Shown here: in pieces, positions 53,344-62,232 of the stretch
Numbering within the stretch: the first letter of the stretch is position 1
How the letters are laid out: each line of letters begins with the position of its first letter
Assembly: GCA_944363715.1 (NCBI GenBank)
Contig: CALVUX010000001.1
Span: forward strand, 1 to 64,000
Length of the DNA stretch: 64,000 nucleotides
DNA from: an uncultured Bacilli bacterium
GTDB taxonomy: Bacteria; Bacillota_I; Bacilli_A; RF39; UBA660
Reading direction: 5' to 3'
The notes under the pieces: model-generated
The model's input: the letters and a program-made list of their open reading frames with translations, nothing else
Told to the model about the DNA's origin: nothing
The model's database searches: none
Program-made: the position numbers and the translations under genes

Positions 53344-53377
53344 AAAAAAACTAGTAGATGTTACTCTATTAGTTTTC
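53344..53377. terminator. Bidirectional terminator
   Basis: Stem AAAACTAGTAGA/TCTATTAGTTTT (53347-53358, 53365-53376, one G-T pair). It ends deoB and the convergent DUF1540 gene. Confidence 0.8.
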
Positions 53378-53545
53378 TTCTTCTTGCTTTTCAAAGCTAG
53401 CACATACAGTTTGTTCTTGATCACAAACCTCATCTTTTGGACAATCACAGTTGCTACTAACTTGTATTTCATCTAAGTTGCATTCTTTATTATTACTATT
53501 ATATTTGCAACTATCGACATCACATTTAATATTTTGTTTTTTCAT
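53369..53545 (-). CDS. DUF1540 domain protein (58 aa)
   Basis: Fifty-eight residues with the DUF1540 pattern: IKCDVDSCKYNSNNKECNL then DEIQV, and further Cys at C33, C35, C41 and C48. Six or more Cys in short spacing suggest metal binding. Such proteins are common small Firmicute proteins of unknown role, some linked to spores. SD AAGGAGA is nine bases before ATG. It was too short for an automatic ORF call. Confidence 0.8.
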   Translation of the reverse strand: MKKQNIKCDVDSCKYNSNNKECNLDEIQVSSNCDCPKDEVCDQEQTVCASFEKQEEEN

Positions 53546-53570
53546 CTTCTATCTCTCCTTCACTATTTAT

Positions 53571-53984
53571 ATTTCCCAAAAATATATAGTTTATTCACCT
53601 ATTTTTAAAATTCACTTCCCCTACTTTGATTTTTAATTAAAATAGAGTAGTACTTAACATAAAAATATTACTTTTTTAAACTATAATATAATAAGTAGAT
53701 AATTTAGTAATGAATTATAATTAATAAGAGTATAGATATCTTAATCTTAAATATATTAAGTAAAGTAATATAATCAAATAATTATAGAGTATAAATTGAA
53801 TAATAATTATAAGTATCATAGATAAATTAATTATAAGAACAATTAACATAAATTAGTAAGATTTAAAAGATTAACAACTATTAGTCTAAATGAACAAAAT
53901 ATTTAACTTCCTATAATATATATTATGTTAACTAACATAATATAAGATAATTATTATCTCATATATAATTAATATTATAGTAAT
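53571..53984. other. Extremely AT-rich intergenic region
   Basis: About 410 bp with no ORF of note. It includes a 22-bp palindrome (TATTATGTTA ... TAACATAATA, 53921-53942) and the AGATAAT/ATTATCT hairpin (53945-53959). No tandem DnaA boxes are visible, so I do not call an origin. It may hold regulatory sites for the small membrane gene. Confidence 0.5.
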
Positions 53985-54245
53985 TTAATCAAATGAAAAA
54001 ATTAATACAATAAAAATTAAGAATATAACTAATCCTGATATAATTATTGCAGGTACTATCGTGGCATCATATAATGTTTTAGGTTGTTTTTTAGAATTTG
54101 AAGAATCATCATTATCATCTAATAATTCTATCTTTTTTTCTTTATTAAAAGACATTAATAATTTCTTATTAATACTTGATAAATAAACAATAATAAAAAT
54201 TAATAATATTATTAAAAGTATTGGAAAAACATAAGTTAAAAACAA
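53985..54245 (-). CDS. Unknown small membrane protein (86 aa)
   Basis: Two predicted TM helices: about 4-25 (YVFPILLIILLIFIIVYL) and about 64-84 (IIISGLVIFLIFIVLIF), joined by a charged Asp/Lys/Ser loop. No known family. It stands alone between AT-rich gaps, 175 bp downstream (in minus direction) of the DUF2726 gene's terminator, so it is probably expressed from its own unrecognised promoter. Confidence 0.5.
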   Translation of the reverse strand: MFLTYVFPILLIILLIFIIVYLSSINKKLLMSFNKEKKIELLDDNDDSSNSKKQPKTLYDATIVPAIIISGLVIFLIFIVLIFSFD

Positions 54246-54400
54246 ACCATAATAATAATTATATGTTACTATATTAGAAATATTTTCTACTGTATCGTAT
54301 TTAAATATTTAAAAGCACCTCTACTATTTAATTATATCAAAAAGCATATAACTACTGCCCTACTCTTTAATTACTTTACACTTAGTTTACATCACATATA

Positions 54401-54432
54401 AATAATAACTAGATAAAAAGCTAGTTATTATT
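54401..54432 (-). terminator. Terminator of the HTH/DUF2726 operon
   Basis: Perfect 12-bp stem AATAATAACTAG/CTAGTTATTATT (54421-54432, 54401-54412), then T-rich on the minus strand. Confidence 0.8.
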
Positions 54433-54921
54433 TTCACTATTTATAATTTCTTTTATTCTATTAATAACATACTCTTTTTCATTTGGATAGTTTGTGTAAA
54501 AATATATTAAAGGTATTCCTGCTGCTTTGCATATTTTTTTAACTTTAAAATCTCTTGCTTTTCTTTTCTTTAACTTATGAGTTCCATCATTTAATTCAAT
54601 TAATAATAATACATTTCTTTCTTTATTATCAAAAATGGCAAAGTCTATATTTCTAAATAAATCTGTATAATACTTATTATTGTTTTCTTTATTTATGATG
54701 GAAGCTAAATTTAATTGTGGTATAACCTTATATTCTGGCTCTAAACTTTTAAGTTTTAGATAAAACTCATATTCAGCATTAGTCATAAAACTTTTCTTTT
54801 TATAAATAGTTTTTAACTTTTTATCATCATTAAAATTATTGTTATATAATAAATTATCTATTAAATTTGTTAGTGCTCTAAAAATTATTAAAACAGCTAC
54901 TAAAACTAAAAAGGTATACAT
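54421..54921 (-). CDS. DUF2726 protein with TM anchor
   Basis: A 166-aa protein with one N-terminal TM helix (about 3-20), a basic linker, then a DUF2726 domain: FMTNAEYEFYLKLKSL, VIPQLNLASII, FRNIDFAIFD, LLLIELNDGTHK and GIPLIYFY. DUF2726 has been linked to the PD-(D/E)XK nuclease fold; here D, E and K occur in the right order (IDFAI, LIELND, KK). Nuclease activity is only inferred. It starts 4 bp after the HTH gene, so it belongs to its operon. Confidence 0.75.
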   Translation of the reverse strand: MYTFLVLVAVLIIFRALTNLIDNLLYNNNFNDDKKLKTIYKKKSFMTNAEYEFYLKLKSLEPEYKVIPQLNLASIINKENNNKYYTDLFRNIDFAIFDNKERNVLLLIELNDGTHKLKKRKARDFKVKKICKAAGIPLIYFYTNYPNEKEYVINRIKEIINSENNN

Positions 54922-54925
54922 ATTT

Positions 54926-55693
54926 CTATACCTTTCTTGATTGTATTTCAGCTATTTTCTCTAGTACTTCTTTAGCATTAGTCTCATTAATTTCACTGTA
55001 TCCTAGTTCTCTTAATGCTTGTACTTTAGCAGTATTTAACTCTTGAGTACGACTAAGTTTCTCTTCTTTTTTCGCTTCAATATCTTGAACAAATCTCTTA
55101 TGAGTTTCAGCAATTTTATTTTTAGAAGCACCTCCATTATGATATAGTGTCATTGCAGAAAATAGAATACTTTCAAATATAAACTGTTTATCTTTATCAA
55201 AAGTAAATTCCATTGGATCAGTAAATCCCATGGATTTAGACATATAAGCCAATATATATCTTAATTCATCTGCAGTTTCCATAGATTGTAAATAATGATA
55301 TAAATATACATATGTATTATAAGTAGTTTTTGTCTTATCTTCAGCTAATTTTTCTTTTAATAGGTTAATTATATCAGCCATTATTTCTTGTTCTTTTTTA
55401 TTAAAACATTTAAGGTCTGCTAACACTTCTCTATTTGATGAGTCTTTTACTCCTTCGTTTAATCTATTTTCAACTTCAATAATATAATCACTTGTAACAC
55501 TTACTCCACTTACGCCTTCTTCATCTTCTATATTTAATAAGGCAAGTAGTCTAACTGCTTTTTCTTTAGGCCATTGTGATAGACTATCCATTGCTAAATA
55601 GTTATATAACATTTGTCTTGATACTCCTAAATACTTAGCAAGTCTTACTTTTGAAATTCCAAGTTCACTTAATAATATATTTAATTCTTTCAT
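54926..55693 (-). CDS. Helix-turn-helix protein
   Basis: A 255-aa protein. Residues 1-30 form an HTH: LLSELGISKVRLAKYLGVSRQMLYNYL, of the Xre type (written here as GISKVRLAKYLGVSRQMLY). The remainder is helical, with a possible sensing domain and a Lys/Glu-rich C-terminus. No ligand site is evident. ATG 55693 has SD AGGTGGTG; an in-frame GTG upstream lies in the SD. Its promoter carries an inverted repeat TTGAC...GTCAA overlapping the -35, which suggests autorepression. It is followed by the DUF2726 gene. Confidence 0.75.
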   Translation of the reverse strand: MKELNILLSELGISKVRLAKYLGVSRQMLYNYLAMDSLSQWPKEKAVRLLALLNIEDEEGVSGVSVTSDYIIEVENRLNEGVKDSSNREVLADLKCFNKKEQEIMADIINLLKEKLAEDKTKTTYNTYVYLYHYLQSMETADELRYILAYMSKSMGFTDPMEFTFDKDKQFIFESILFSAMTLYHNGGASKNKIAETHKRFVQDIEAKKEEKLSRTQELNTAKVQALRELGYSEINETNAKEVLEKIAEIQSRKV

Positions 55694-55714
55694 GTCACAC
55701 ACCACCTATAATAC

Positions 55715-55743
55715 ATTTTAATTAGTTTGACAAGTTTAGTCAA
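55715..55743 (-). promoter_or_regulatory. HTH-gene promoter and candidate operator
   Basis: On the minus strand TTGACT (55743-55738), a 17-bp spacer and TAAAAT (55720-55715). An inverted repeat TTGAC/GTCAA (55727-55731, 55739-55743) overlaps the -35. Confidence 0.7.
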
Positions 55744-55765
55744 GTAAAATCTGTGTAAAATACTT

Positions 55766-55794
55766 TACAAAAAGAAAAAGAGATAATCTCTTTT
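55766..55794 (-). terminator. mnmA terminator
   Basis: Stem AAAAGAGA/TCTCTTTT (55787-55794, 55776-55783) with a 3-nt loop, then TCTTTTTG on the minus strand. Confidence 0.75.
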
Positions 55795-56902
55795 AAAGTA
55801 AATACCAGAGTTTTTTATCATCTTTTCTAACTTCTTTAACAATACCACCGCCTAAGCAGTATTCACCAAGATAGAAAACACAAGCTTGTCCAGGAGTTAC
55901 CGCTTTAACATTATTATATCTAACGATTATTTCTCCATTATCTAGATATTCTAGTTTAACAGGAACATCAGGCGCTCTATATCTAAATTTAGCAGTGCAC
56001 TCTAAAGGTCTTTCATCACAGTTAAAGTTAATAGTCTCTAAAACAGCACTATCTGAATATAAATATTCATTATCCTCCCCTTCTGCCACATATAAAACAT
56101 TCTTATTTAAATCTTTTCCAACAACAAATAACTTATCTTTAGTACCACCAACATCAAGTCCCTTTCTCTGCCCTATTGTATAGTACATAAGACCAATATG
56201 TTCTCCTAATACTTCATTAGTATCAATATTAACAATATTACCTTTTTTATTAGGTAAGTAATTCTTAAGAAAGTTTTTAAAGTTTCTCTCACCTATAAAA
56301 CAAATACCAGTAGAGTCTTTCTTTTTAGCAGTAACTAAATCATATTTTAAAGCAATCTCACGTACTTCCTTTTTATCTTTAATATCTCCTAGTGGAAATA
56401 AAACATTTTTAAGTTGTTCTTTAGATACTTGTGATAGAAAATAAGTCTGATCTTTATTATGTTCATGACTTCTCATAAGTCTACCGTTTTCAATTTTAGC
56501 ATAATGACCTGTAGCAATATAGTCAGCACCTAACTTTTTCGCTTCCCTAACAAATAGATCAAACTTAATATATTTATTACACATAATATCAGGGTTAGGT
56601 GTTCTCCCCTTCTTTAATTCATCTAAAAAGTAAGTAAAGACGTCATCCCAATACTCTTTAATAAAATCTACTCTATGTAAAGGTATTCCTAACTTATCAC
56701 ATACCGCTTTAGCATCATTATAATCTTCTTCTTGTGGGCATATATTATTGCCTAGATTAGGATTACCTAAGAAGTCATTATTAATAGAACTATCCCAATT
56801 ACGCATAAATAAACCAATAACATCATAGCCTTGTTCTTTTAAAAGAATAGCAGCGACAGATGAATCTACTCCACCACTTATTCCTACTACAACTTTCTTC
56901 AT
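55793..56902 (-). CDS. mnmA: tRNA-specific 2-thiouridylase MnmA
   Basis: Thiolates U34 of tRNA-Lys, -Glu and -Gln using ATP and a sulfur relay. PP-loop SGGVDSS at 9-15, catalytic cysteines C108 (NPDIMCNKY) and C201 (STGICFIG), and the tRNA-binding [10 protein letters not shown] are present. At 369 aa it is full length. ATG 56902 has SD GAGGTGG; the upstream in-frame GTG is within it. The substrate tRNA-Glu and tRNA-Gln genes are elsewhere in this window. No cysteine desulfurase is adjacent. Confidence 0.95.
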   Translation of the reverse strand: MKKVVVGISGGVDSSVAAILLKEQGYDVIGLFMRNWDSSINNDFLGNPNLGNNICPQEEDYNDAKAVCDKLGIPLHRVDFIKEYWDDVFTYFLDELKKGRTPNPDIMCNKYIKFDLFVREAKKLGADYIATGHYAKIENGRLMRSHEHNKDQTYFLSQVSKEQLKNVLFPLGDIKDKKEVREIALKYDLVTAKKKDSTGICFIGERNFKNFLKNYLPNKKGNIVNIDTNEVLGEHIGLMYYTIGQRKGLDVGGTKDKLFVVGKDLNKNVLYVAEGEDNEYLYSDSAVLETINFNCDERPLECTAKFRYRAPDVPVKLEYLDNGEIIVRYNNVKAVTPGQACVFYLGEYCLGGGIVKEVRKDDKKLWYLL

Positions 56903-57000
56903 AGATACCACCTCTAACTCGTACTAATTATACTATATATGCCCTTTACTTTCAAGGAAAATATGTTATAATATGTAGTGCAACTTTAAGGGGTGGTTTA

Positions 57001-58773
57001 ATGAATAAAAGCTTTAAAAAGATAATTAATTTAGAAGAAAATATCTCTATAGATGATTTAAAAGCAGCTTTAGAATACTTTATAACTATCAAAGATAATG
57101 ATTTAAAAGAAGAATTTCTATTAAAATGTAAAAAAGTTATTATATCTTTTCTTAATAAATTATTACCTATGGTAGATGAGTATCCTATTTCTATATCATA
57201 TGACAAAACAGTTTTTAAAATAGATAGGCTTCTATATTGGGCTAATTTTTTATATGGTAATAAAATTTTTCCTATATTTACTAAAGATATACAAAATATA
57301 AATGATAACTCTTTTTATTTAGCCTCTTTAGATAGATACCGTAATAATGTCAATATAGATTTATTTGATGATAAAGAATTACTGTTAGATTTAGATATGT
57401 ATAGTAAATCAATTGAATTAGAATCTAAATATAGTGATATTAATAAAGATGTATTAGAGGAAGCTTATTACTTATATTTTAGTCTTAATAATTTTTTAGA
57501 TAAAGAAGATTATGAAGAAAGAAAAAGAAAATTTATGGATAAAAATAATATTTATCCAGGTACATTAAAAGATTATGTTGAAACATATGGAATGCTATAT
57601 TTAAATATTCCCTTAAAAAAGATAGATAAGATGATAAACTTTGTTGAAAGTGCCACTAGTCATTTCTCTAATGATTTCTTTAAATTTGAAGAAGTTTTAA
57701 ACAATATCATAAATAGTAATGATATTAACTATATAAAAGAAATTGTATTTACTAATCATCTTTCTCCATATGTAATAAAAAGTTTTATTGAAAAATATAG
57801 ATTTTATAATAGAAAATACTCTAATAATTTAGATAATATAATTAAGAAAATAAACACTGCTATAAAATCATTAGAAAAAGAACATAAATATATTCATTAT
57901 TCTATCGCTTTAACTAAAATAGAAAGTAGTAATGATTTAGAAGAAATTAAAATTATAGTAAAAAACAATATAACATATTTAACAAAAGATAATGTGGAGA
58001 GATTTATTACAATTTATAGAGTTACTTTATCTGATAAAAAGAAACAAGAATTAGAAGAAGAATTACTCAAAAAAACTGAAATAGCAAAAGAGGACATAAA
58101 AAAAGACAATGCTGCTGATAGAGCATTAGGAATAGAAAGAAGAAAAGAAAATTTATATAATAGTATTGATTTCAATATATTTTTAAGCTCTGATATTAAG
58201 AGTAAGGATGATTTTTGTAAACTAATGGATATCAGAGAAAGTGATTTTAATACTTTATTTTCAATGTTAGAAGTTAGAGATAATGAACTATACTTAAAAA
58301 TTAAAGGAAAAATAAGAAATCTACAAGGCCAAAGATATGCAGTATTAATTAACAAAGTAAATTCTATTGCCGATAACATTATTAATGGAATAGAACTAGA
58401 AGATGGTAGTAGAAGAAATTTTGAAATACTTGATTATTTTCTTAGTACTAAATTAGACTTTAATGAATTTATAGACTTATATAATAAAAACAGAAATATA
58501 GATATAGAATCACTAAAAGCAATTAAGATCTTCTTTGCTAAAAATAAACTAACTAATAAACTAAATATCAATCAAGAACTTGATGGAAGAACTATATTTA
58601 TTGTAGATGATAAACCATATGAAGTAAGTAAAGAGGAAAAACAAACAGTTCTTAACTATCTAGGAGTTAAAGATATACCTCTTTATACAAAAGTATATAA
58701 ACAAGCTTTAAAAAGACATATAAGTGGTAAATTAATATTAGAAGATGATAAAAAAATGATTAAGAAAGGATAA
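57001..58773 (+). CDS. Unknown 590-aa protein
   Basis: No family recognised. It is long, mostly helical and charged, with alternating Asp/Glu-Lys stretches and no signal peptide. A C-terminal segment IFIVDDKPYEVSKEEKQTVL and a distal ALKRHISGKLILEDDKK may form a small alpha/beta domain. SD AAGGGG. The next gene, a membrane metalloprotease, starts 2 bp after the stop, so both are made from one transcript and may act together. Confidence 0.6.
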   Translation: MNKSFKKIINLEENISIDDLKAALEYFITIKDNDLKEEFLLKCKKVIISFLNKLLPMVDEYPISISYDKTVFKIDRLLYWANFLYGNKIFPIFTKDIQNINDNSFYLASLDRYRNNVNIDLFDDKELLLDLDMYSKSIELESKYSDINKDVLEEAYYLYFSLNNFLDKEDYEERKRKFMDKNNIYPGTLKDYVETYGMLYLNIPLKKIDKMINFVESATSHFSNDFFKFEEVLNNIINSNDINYIKEIVFTNHLSPYVIKSFIEKYRFYNRKYSNNLDNIIKKINTAIKSLEKEHKYIHYSIALTKIESSNDLEEIKIIVKNNITYLTKDNVERFITIYRVTLSDKKKQELEEELLKKTEIAKEDIKKDNAADRALGIERRKENLYNSIDFNIFLSSDIKSKDDFCKLMDIRESDFNTLFSMLEVRDNELYLKIKGKIRNLQGQRYAVLINKVNSIADNIINGIELEDGSRRNFEILDYFLSTKLDFNEFIDLYNKNRNIDIESLKAIKIFFAKNKLTNKLNINQELDGRTIFIVDDKPYEVSKEEKQTVLNYLGVKDIPLYTKVYKQALKRHISGKLILEDDKKMIKKG

Positions 58774-58775
58774 AA

Positions 58776-60356
58776 ATGAAGAAACTACTTGATGATGAGA
58801 TTATAAATGATATTTTAGATATTAACATATATAAAGATAAAAAAGATTCTTATATTATAAAACTTGGTAACAACGTACTATTATATTTCATAGCAAATAT
58901 AATTTTAAGAATATTAAAAATGAATCTTTTTATCGCTAACTTTACTATACCAGTTCTTACTATTAAATATATTGGAGAAATTTGTGTTAATAGATACAAT
59001 AATAAGAAAAAGTTAAAACTAAGTAAAAGGAAATTAAGTGGTAAAGTAAATAAATTAAACATTGAGGGAATTTCTATTGATGTCAATGACTTATTAAATG
59101 CAAGAATAACAAAAGATAATTCTAATGATGAAAATATTAAAAGAATAATAATAGAAAGTAACAACGAATTAAATATCCTAGAACAAAAAGCATCAAAAGA
59201 TAAATATGGTAAACTATACTATAAAATATATAGTCTTAGTGAAGAGGAAAAAGAAAAGTATTTAGAACATGAAAAAGATAATCCTAATATTAAAAAATTA
59301 AAAATAGAAAAAATAATAGAAAAGAAACAATTTAAGCCTTACTTTAATTACTTTAAAATACTTGCTATATATACCCTTTTAAGTTGCTTGTATATTATAA
59401 ATACTATTTATAATATCTCTTCTAATTCTTCAACTACAGAAAAAATTTTAGATTATTATGATGGAAAAGATAGCCTTAGTGATGAAGAACTAGATAATAT
59501 TTTACATGACCTTGAAACTAAAGTTATTGAAGTAACTAATGATGATAAGTTTAAACTTGATAGTGTCGATACTAAAGAAGAGGTTGATAATTATTTATTA
59601 CTCAATGCTATCAATGATAATCCTTATGCTAATAAGAAAGAAAAAGAAGTAATGTATAACTTTTTAGATTTCTTTAATGATAACCCCTATTTAGATAAAG
59701 AAAAAACTTATCTTAATTTAGTTTATCTTGATTTTGACCGTAACTATAATCCCTTCTCTTCTGGAAAAGATAATAATAATGGCACTGTTACCTTAGCAGA
59801 TTATGATTATGAGGATATTACTTATTATACTAATCCTACTGAAGAACTAATCGCTCATGAAGTTACTCATGCTATTTTTGATACTATAACAATTCCTTCC
59901 GCCTATGTAGAAGGCTTTGCAAAAATAACAGAAAGTGAATATTTTACTAAAGAAGACGATAGTAATAATTCCTACAATAAGAACACTGCAGTTACTAAAG
60001 CTACTATAGAACTTATTGGTAAAGATAAATTTTTAGAAGCAATGAGTAATGATAATATAAATACAATTAAAAATGCTTTATTAGATTTAAATGTTAATAC
60101 TTGGTCTAATGATATTGAGGCAGAAAAAGAGATAGATAGCCTCCTAAATACTTTATATAGAGGACTTAATGATTATGAAACTTATAATGATATTGCAGAT
60201 ACTCTTATTAGTCTTGGTAGTGATTCTTTTACTGATATAGATAGATTTGGAAGATTATGTACTTGTGCTAATGTTTTAAAAGTTGAAGACTATAATGTTT
60301 ATCTTCCCTATTACTATTTTAATGAAGAAAAAGATAAGACTTTAACTCTTAATTAA
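58776..60356 (+). CDS. Membrane-anchored HEXXH metalloprotease-like protein
   Basis: A 526-aa protein with hydrophobic segments near 25-60 and 195-215. The zinc signature HEVTH is at 361-365 and a third-ligand Glu sits in YVEGFAK (E379), a gluzincin-type layout. Upstream, a predicted cytoplasmic charged region (60-190) gives an N-terminal intracellular and C-terminal extracellular topology. Cleavage targets are unknown. It is coupled to the 590-aa gene. The protease motif is solid, but activity needs the rest of the fold to be intact. Confidence 0.75.
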   Translation: MKKLLDDEIINDILDINIYKDKKDSYIIKLGNNVLLYFIANIILRILKMNLFIANFTIPVLTIKYIGEICVNRYNNKKKLKLSKRKLSGKVNKLNIEGISIDVNDLLNARITKDNSNDENIKRIIIESNNELNILEQKASKDKYGKLYYKIYSLSEEEKEKYLEHEKDNPNIKKLKIEKIIEKKQFKPYFNYFKILAIYTLLSCLYIINTIYNISSNSSTTEKILDYYDGKDSLSDEELDNILHDLETKVIEVTNDDKFKLDSVDTKEEVDNYLLLNAINDNPYANKKEKEVMYNFLDFFNDNPYLDKEKTYLNLVYLDFDRNYNPFSSGKDNNNGTVTLADYDYEDITYYTNPTEELIAHEVTHAIFDTITIPSAYVEGFAKITESEYFTKEDDSNNSYNKNTAVTKATIELIGKDKFLEAMSNDNINTIKNALLDLNVNTWSNDIEAEKEIDSLLNTLYRGLNDYETYNDIADTLISLGSDSFTDIDRFGRLCTCANVLKVEDYNVYLPYYYFNEEKDKTLTLN

Positions 60357-60982
60357 ACAACTAATTTAATTAATGCAGGAGATAAAAATACTTCTATAAA
60401 ACTACAACCTATAAATATTAATAGAACTGTTACATATACTTGTAGATATCTTTTCATAGAACTTCTTAAATTTATATCTATACCTCTAAATAAATATTTA
60501 AATAATTTAATACCAAAATAAAGGGCATAGAAGCCTAAAAATAGACTCATTAATAAAGTAATCAACTGATGAGGAAAAAGATAGAAAAAAGCCTTTAAAA
60601 TACCATTAAAATGATATGTATAAATGATAGATGATAAAGAGAATCCAAAGATAAAAGCAGATGATGCTAAACTAAAGATAATTAAAGGTATTCCTATAAT
60701 AGATATACCTAATAAAAAGATAAATGTTACAAAAGAAATATTACCAACTAAACTATTAATTAAAGCACTTTTATAGTCTATATCATTATTTTTTATACTA
60801 GTAAAGAAACTATCTAGACTAGTAGTTACTAAATTATGATCACTCTTATTTAATATAACAGCATATATAATACCAAGTATTAACCATATAGTCATTACTA
60901 TTATTAAAAAGATATATATTTTCTTTTGTTCTGCTAATTTGTTAGTTACTTTATTCTTTACTTTTTTAAGTTTTAAATCCAT
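60353..60982 (-). CDS. SpoIIM-family membrane protein
   Basis: A 209-aa protein with about five TM helices, including SALINSLVGNISFVTFIFLLGIS and ALYFGIKLF (shown here only as short pieces). The layout matches stage II sporulation protein M, a factor in the DMP peptidoglycan machine during spore engulfment, although SpoIIM-like proteins also occur in non-sporulators. Start 60982 has SD AGGTGATTATA. SpoIID and SpoIIP are not seen in the window. The SpoIIM label is by topology and local motif, so moderate confidence. Confidence 0.65.
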   Translation of the reverse strand: MDLKLKKVKNKVTNKLAEQKKIYIFLIIVMTIWLILGIIYAVILNKSDHNLVTTSLDSFFTSIKNNDIDYKSALINSLVGNISFVTFIFLLGISIIGIPLIIFSLASSAFIFGFSLSSIIYTYHFNGILKAFFYLFPHQLITLLMSLFLGFYALYFGIKLFKYLFRGIDINLRSSMKRYLQVYVTVLLIFIGCSFIEVFLSPALIKLVV

Positions 60983-61082
60983 TATAATCACCTAGTAAAT
61001 ATTATTCAAAAATGACTATTATTTACCTAAATTCATTTTACAAAAATAGACTTTTTATATATAATTAATTTGAGGTGAAAAC

Positions 61083-61175
61083 ATGAATCAAAAAATAGTA
61101 AAGGTAGTTTCTGCTATTATGTTAGTAGCAATACTAGCTTCTGTAATTAGTGTAATATTTTTCTATGTAATATAA
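61083..61175 (+). CDS. Single-pass mini-membrane protein (30 aa)
   Basis: Thirty residues, MNQKIVKVVSAIMLVAIL then ASVISVIFFYVI, with SD GAGGTGAAA at ideal spacing. The Lys-rich start followed by one helix resembles Prli42/DUF4044-type mini-membrane proteins, an uncertain link. It ends in a bidirectional terminator shared with the next gene. Confidence 0.55.
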   Translation: MNQKIVKVVSAIMLVAILASVISVIFFYVI

Positions 61176-61211
61176 AAAAGAAATAGATTAAACAAAACCT
61201 ATTTCTTTTTA
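61175..61211. terminator. Bidirectional terminator
   Basis: Stem AAAAAGAAATAG/CTATTTCTTTTT (61175-61186, 61199-61210). Ends both converging genes. Confidence 0.8.
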
Positions 61212-62224
61212 AATTCTATAACTTCTCCTTCTTTAATATCATAATCACTATTATCATTATAAACTACATCTTCTTTAAATAGTTCATTAATTAGTTTATC
61301 TATATCAGAAGTAAATTTCTCTTTTAAGTATTCACTATCTTTTAAATCAAATTCTTCTAATTCTTCTTCAAGTTCAAACACTTCTTCTAAATGATATTTA
61401 CGAATTATTTTATCTAAAGCACCATATATATCAAAATAGAATTTTCCTCGATAATCTTCCATAAATTGTTCTACTACTTGATAAACCGCTACTCGTTGCT
61501 GATTAACTCTATTAATATAATTATCCCAATTATTCTTAACTAAATCTAAGTCTTTATCTAAATTATCTAAAAGATATAAATGACCCTCTAAATATTCTTT
61601 TAAATAAAAATCTAAATTACCAATATAATCTAATAAATACTTAATATTCCCTATTTTAATCAATTTTTCTTTATCTTTAATATTTTTATGAACTAGTTCT
61701 TCAAAATTCTTATCTTGATAAAATATTTCATATAAAAAACATATAGCATAGTAATCAAGTATTAAAGGCTTATCTTCATATTTAGATAAAACTACTTCAA
61801 AACCTAGGCCTATTAATTCTTCAAGTTCTTTATCACTATTTTGAATAGCACCTACTTCTACTTTATCTGTAACATAAAAACCTGCTCTTGATATTTTATA
61901 ATCATTAAATTTATTTTTATCTATAGCAGCAATTAAAACAATAATCTCTTTATATTCTAAACTCTCTACATCTAAACTATCTAATAAGTAATCAGCATCT
62001 TCCTGATAGACATCTAAGTTATCTTTAAAGTTAAGTAACATATATTTAATAACATCATAACTTCTTCTATAAGATGCATCTAAATAACTATAATATGTTA
62101 TATCACGAGATAGTTTTAAAACATCAAAAAGAAAGTTATTATCACTTTCTAATTCTTCTAGATTATCTATATCATTACCAATAATATAGTCATATATTAA
62201 TTTCTTAGTATATATAATAGCCAC
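61199..62224 (-). CDS. Unknown 341-aa protein
   Basis: No family recognised. It is all-helical and acidic, with many Leu-Asp-Asn-Tyr repeats and a Glu-rich end (FELEEELEEFDLK, about 280-292). No membrane span. It is encoded 8 bp after the WG-repeat gene in the same direction, so the two are probably co-transcribed. An earlier start cannot be excluded because no strong SD is seen. Confidence 0.55.
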   Translation of the reverse strand: MAIIYTKKLIYDYIIGNDIDNLEELESDNNFLFDVLKLSRDITYYSYLDASYRRSYDVIKYMLLNFKDNLDVYQEDADYLLDSLDVESLEYKEIIVLIAAIDKNKFNDYKISRAGFYVTDKVEVGAIQNSDKELEELIGLGFEVVLSKYEDKPLILDYYAICFLYEIFYQDKNFEELVHKNIKDKEKLIKIGNIKYLLDYIGNLDFYLKEYLEGHLYLLDNLDKDLDLVKNNWDNYINRVNQQRVAVYQVVEQFMEDYRGKFYFDIYGALDKIIRKYHLEEVFELEEELEEFDLKDSEYLKEKFTSDIDKLINELFKEDVVYNDNSDYDIKEGEVIEFKKK

Positions 62225-62232
62225 CCTTCAAT

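Noticed and set aside
53571-53984. Replication origin
   Set aside because: AT-rich with palindromes, but no DnaA boxes and no dnaA/dnaN nearby.
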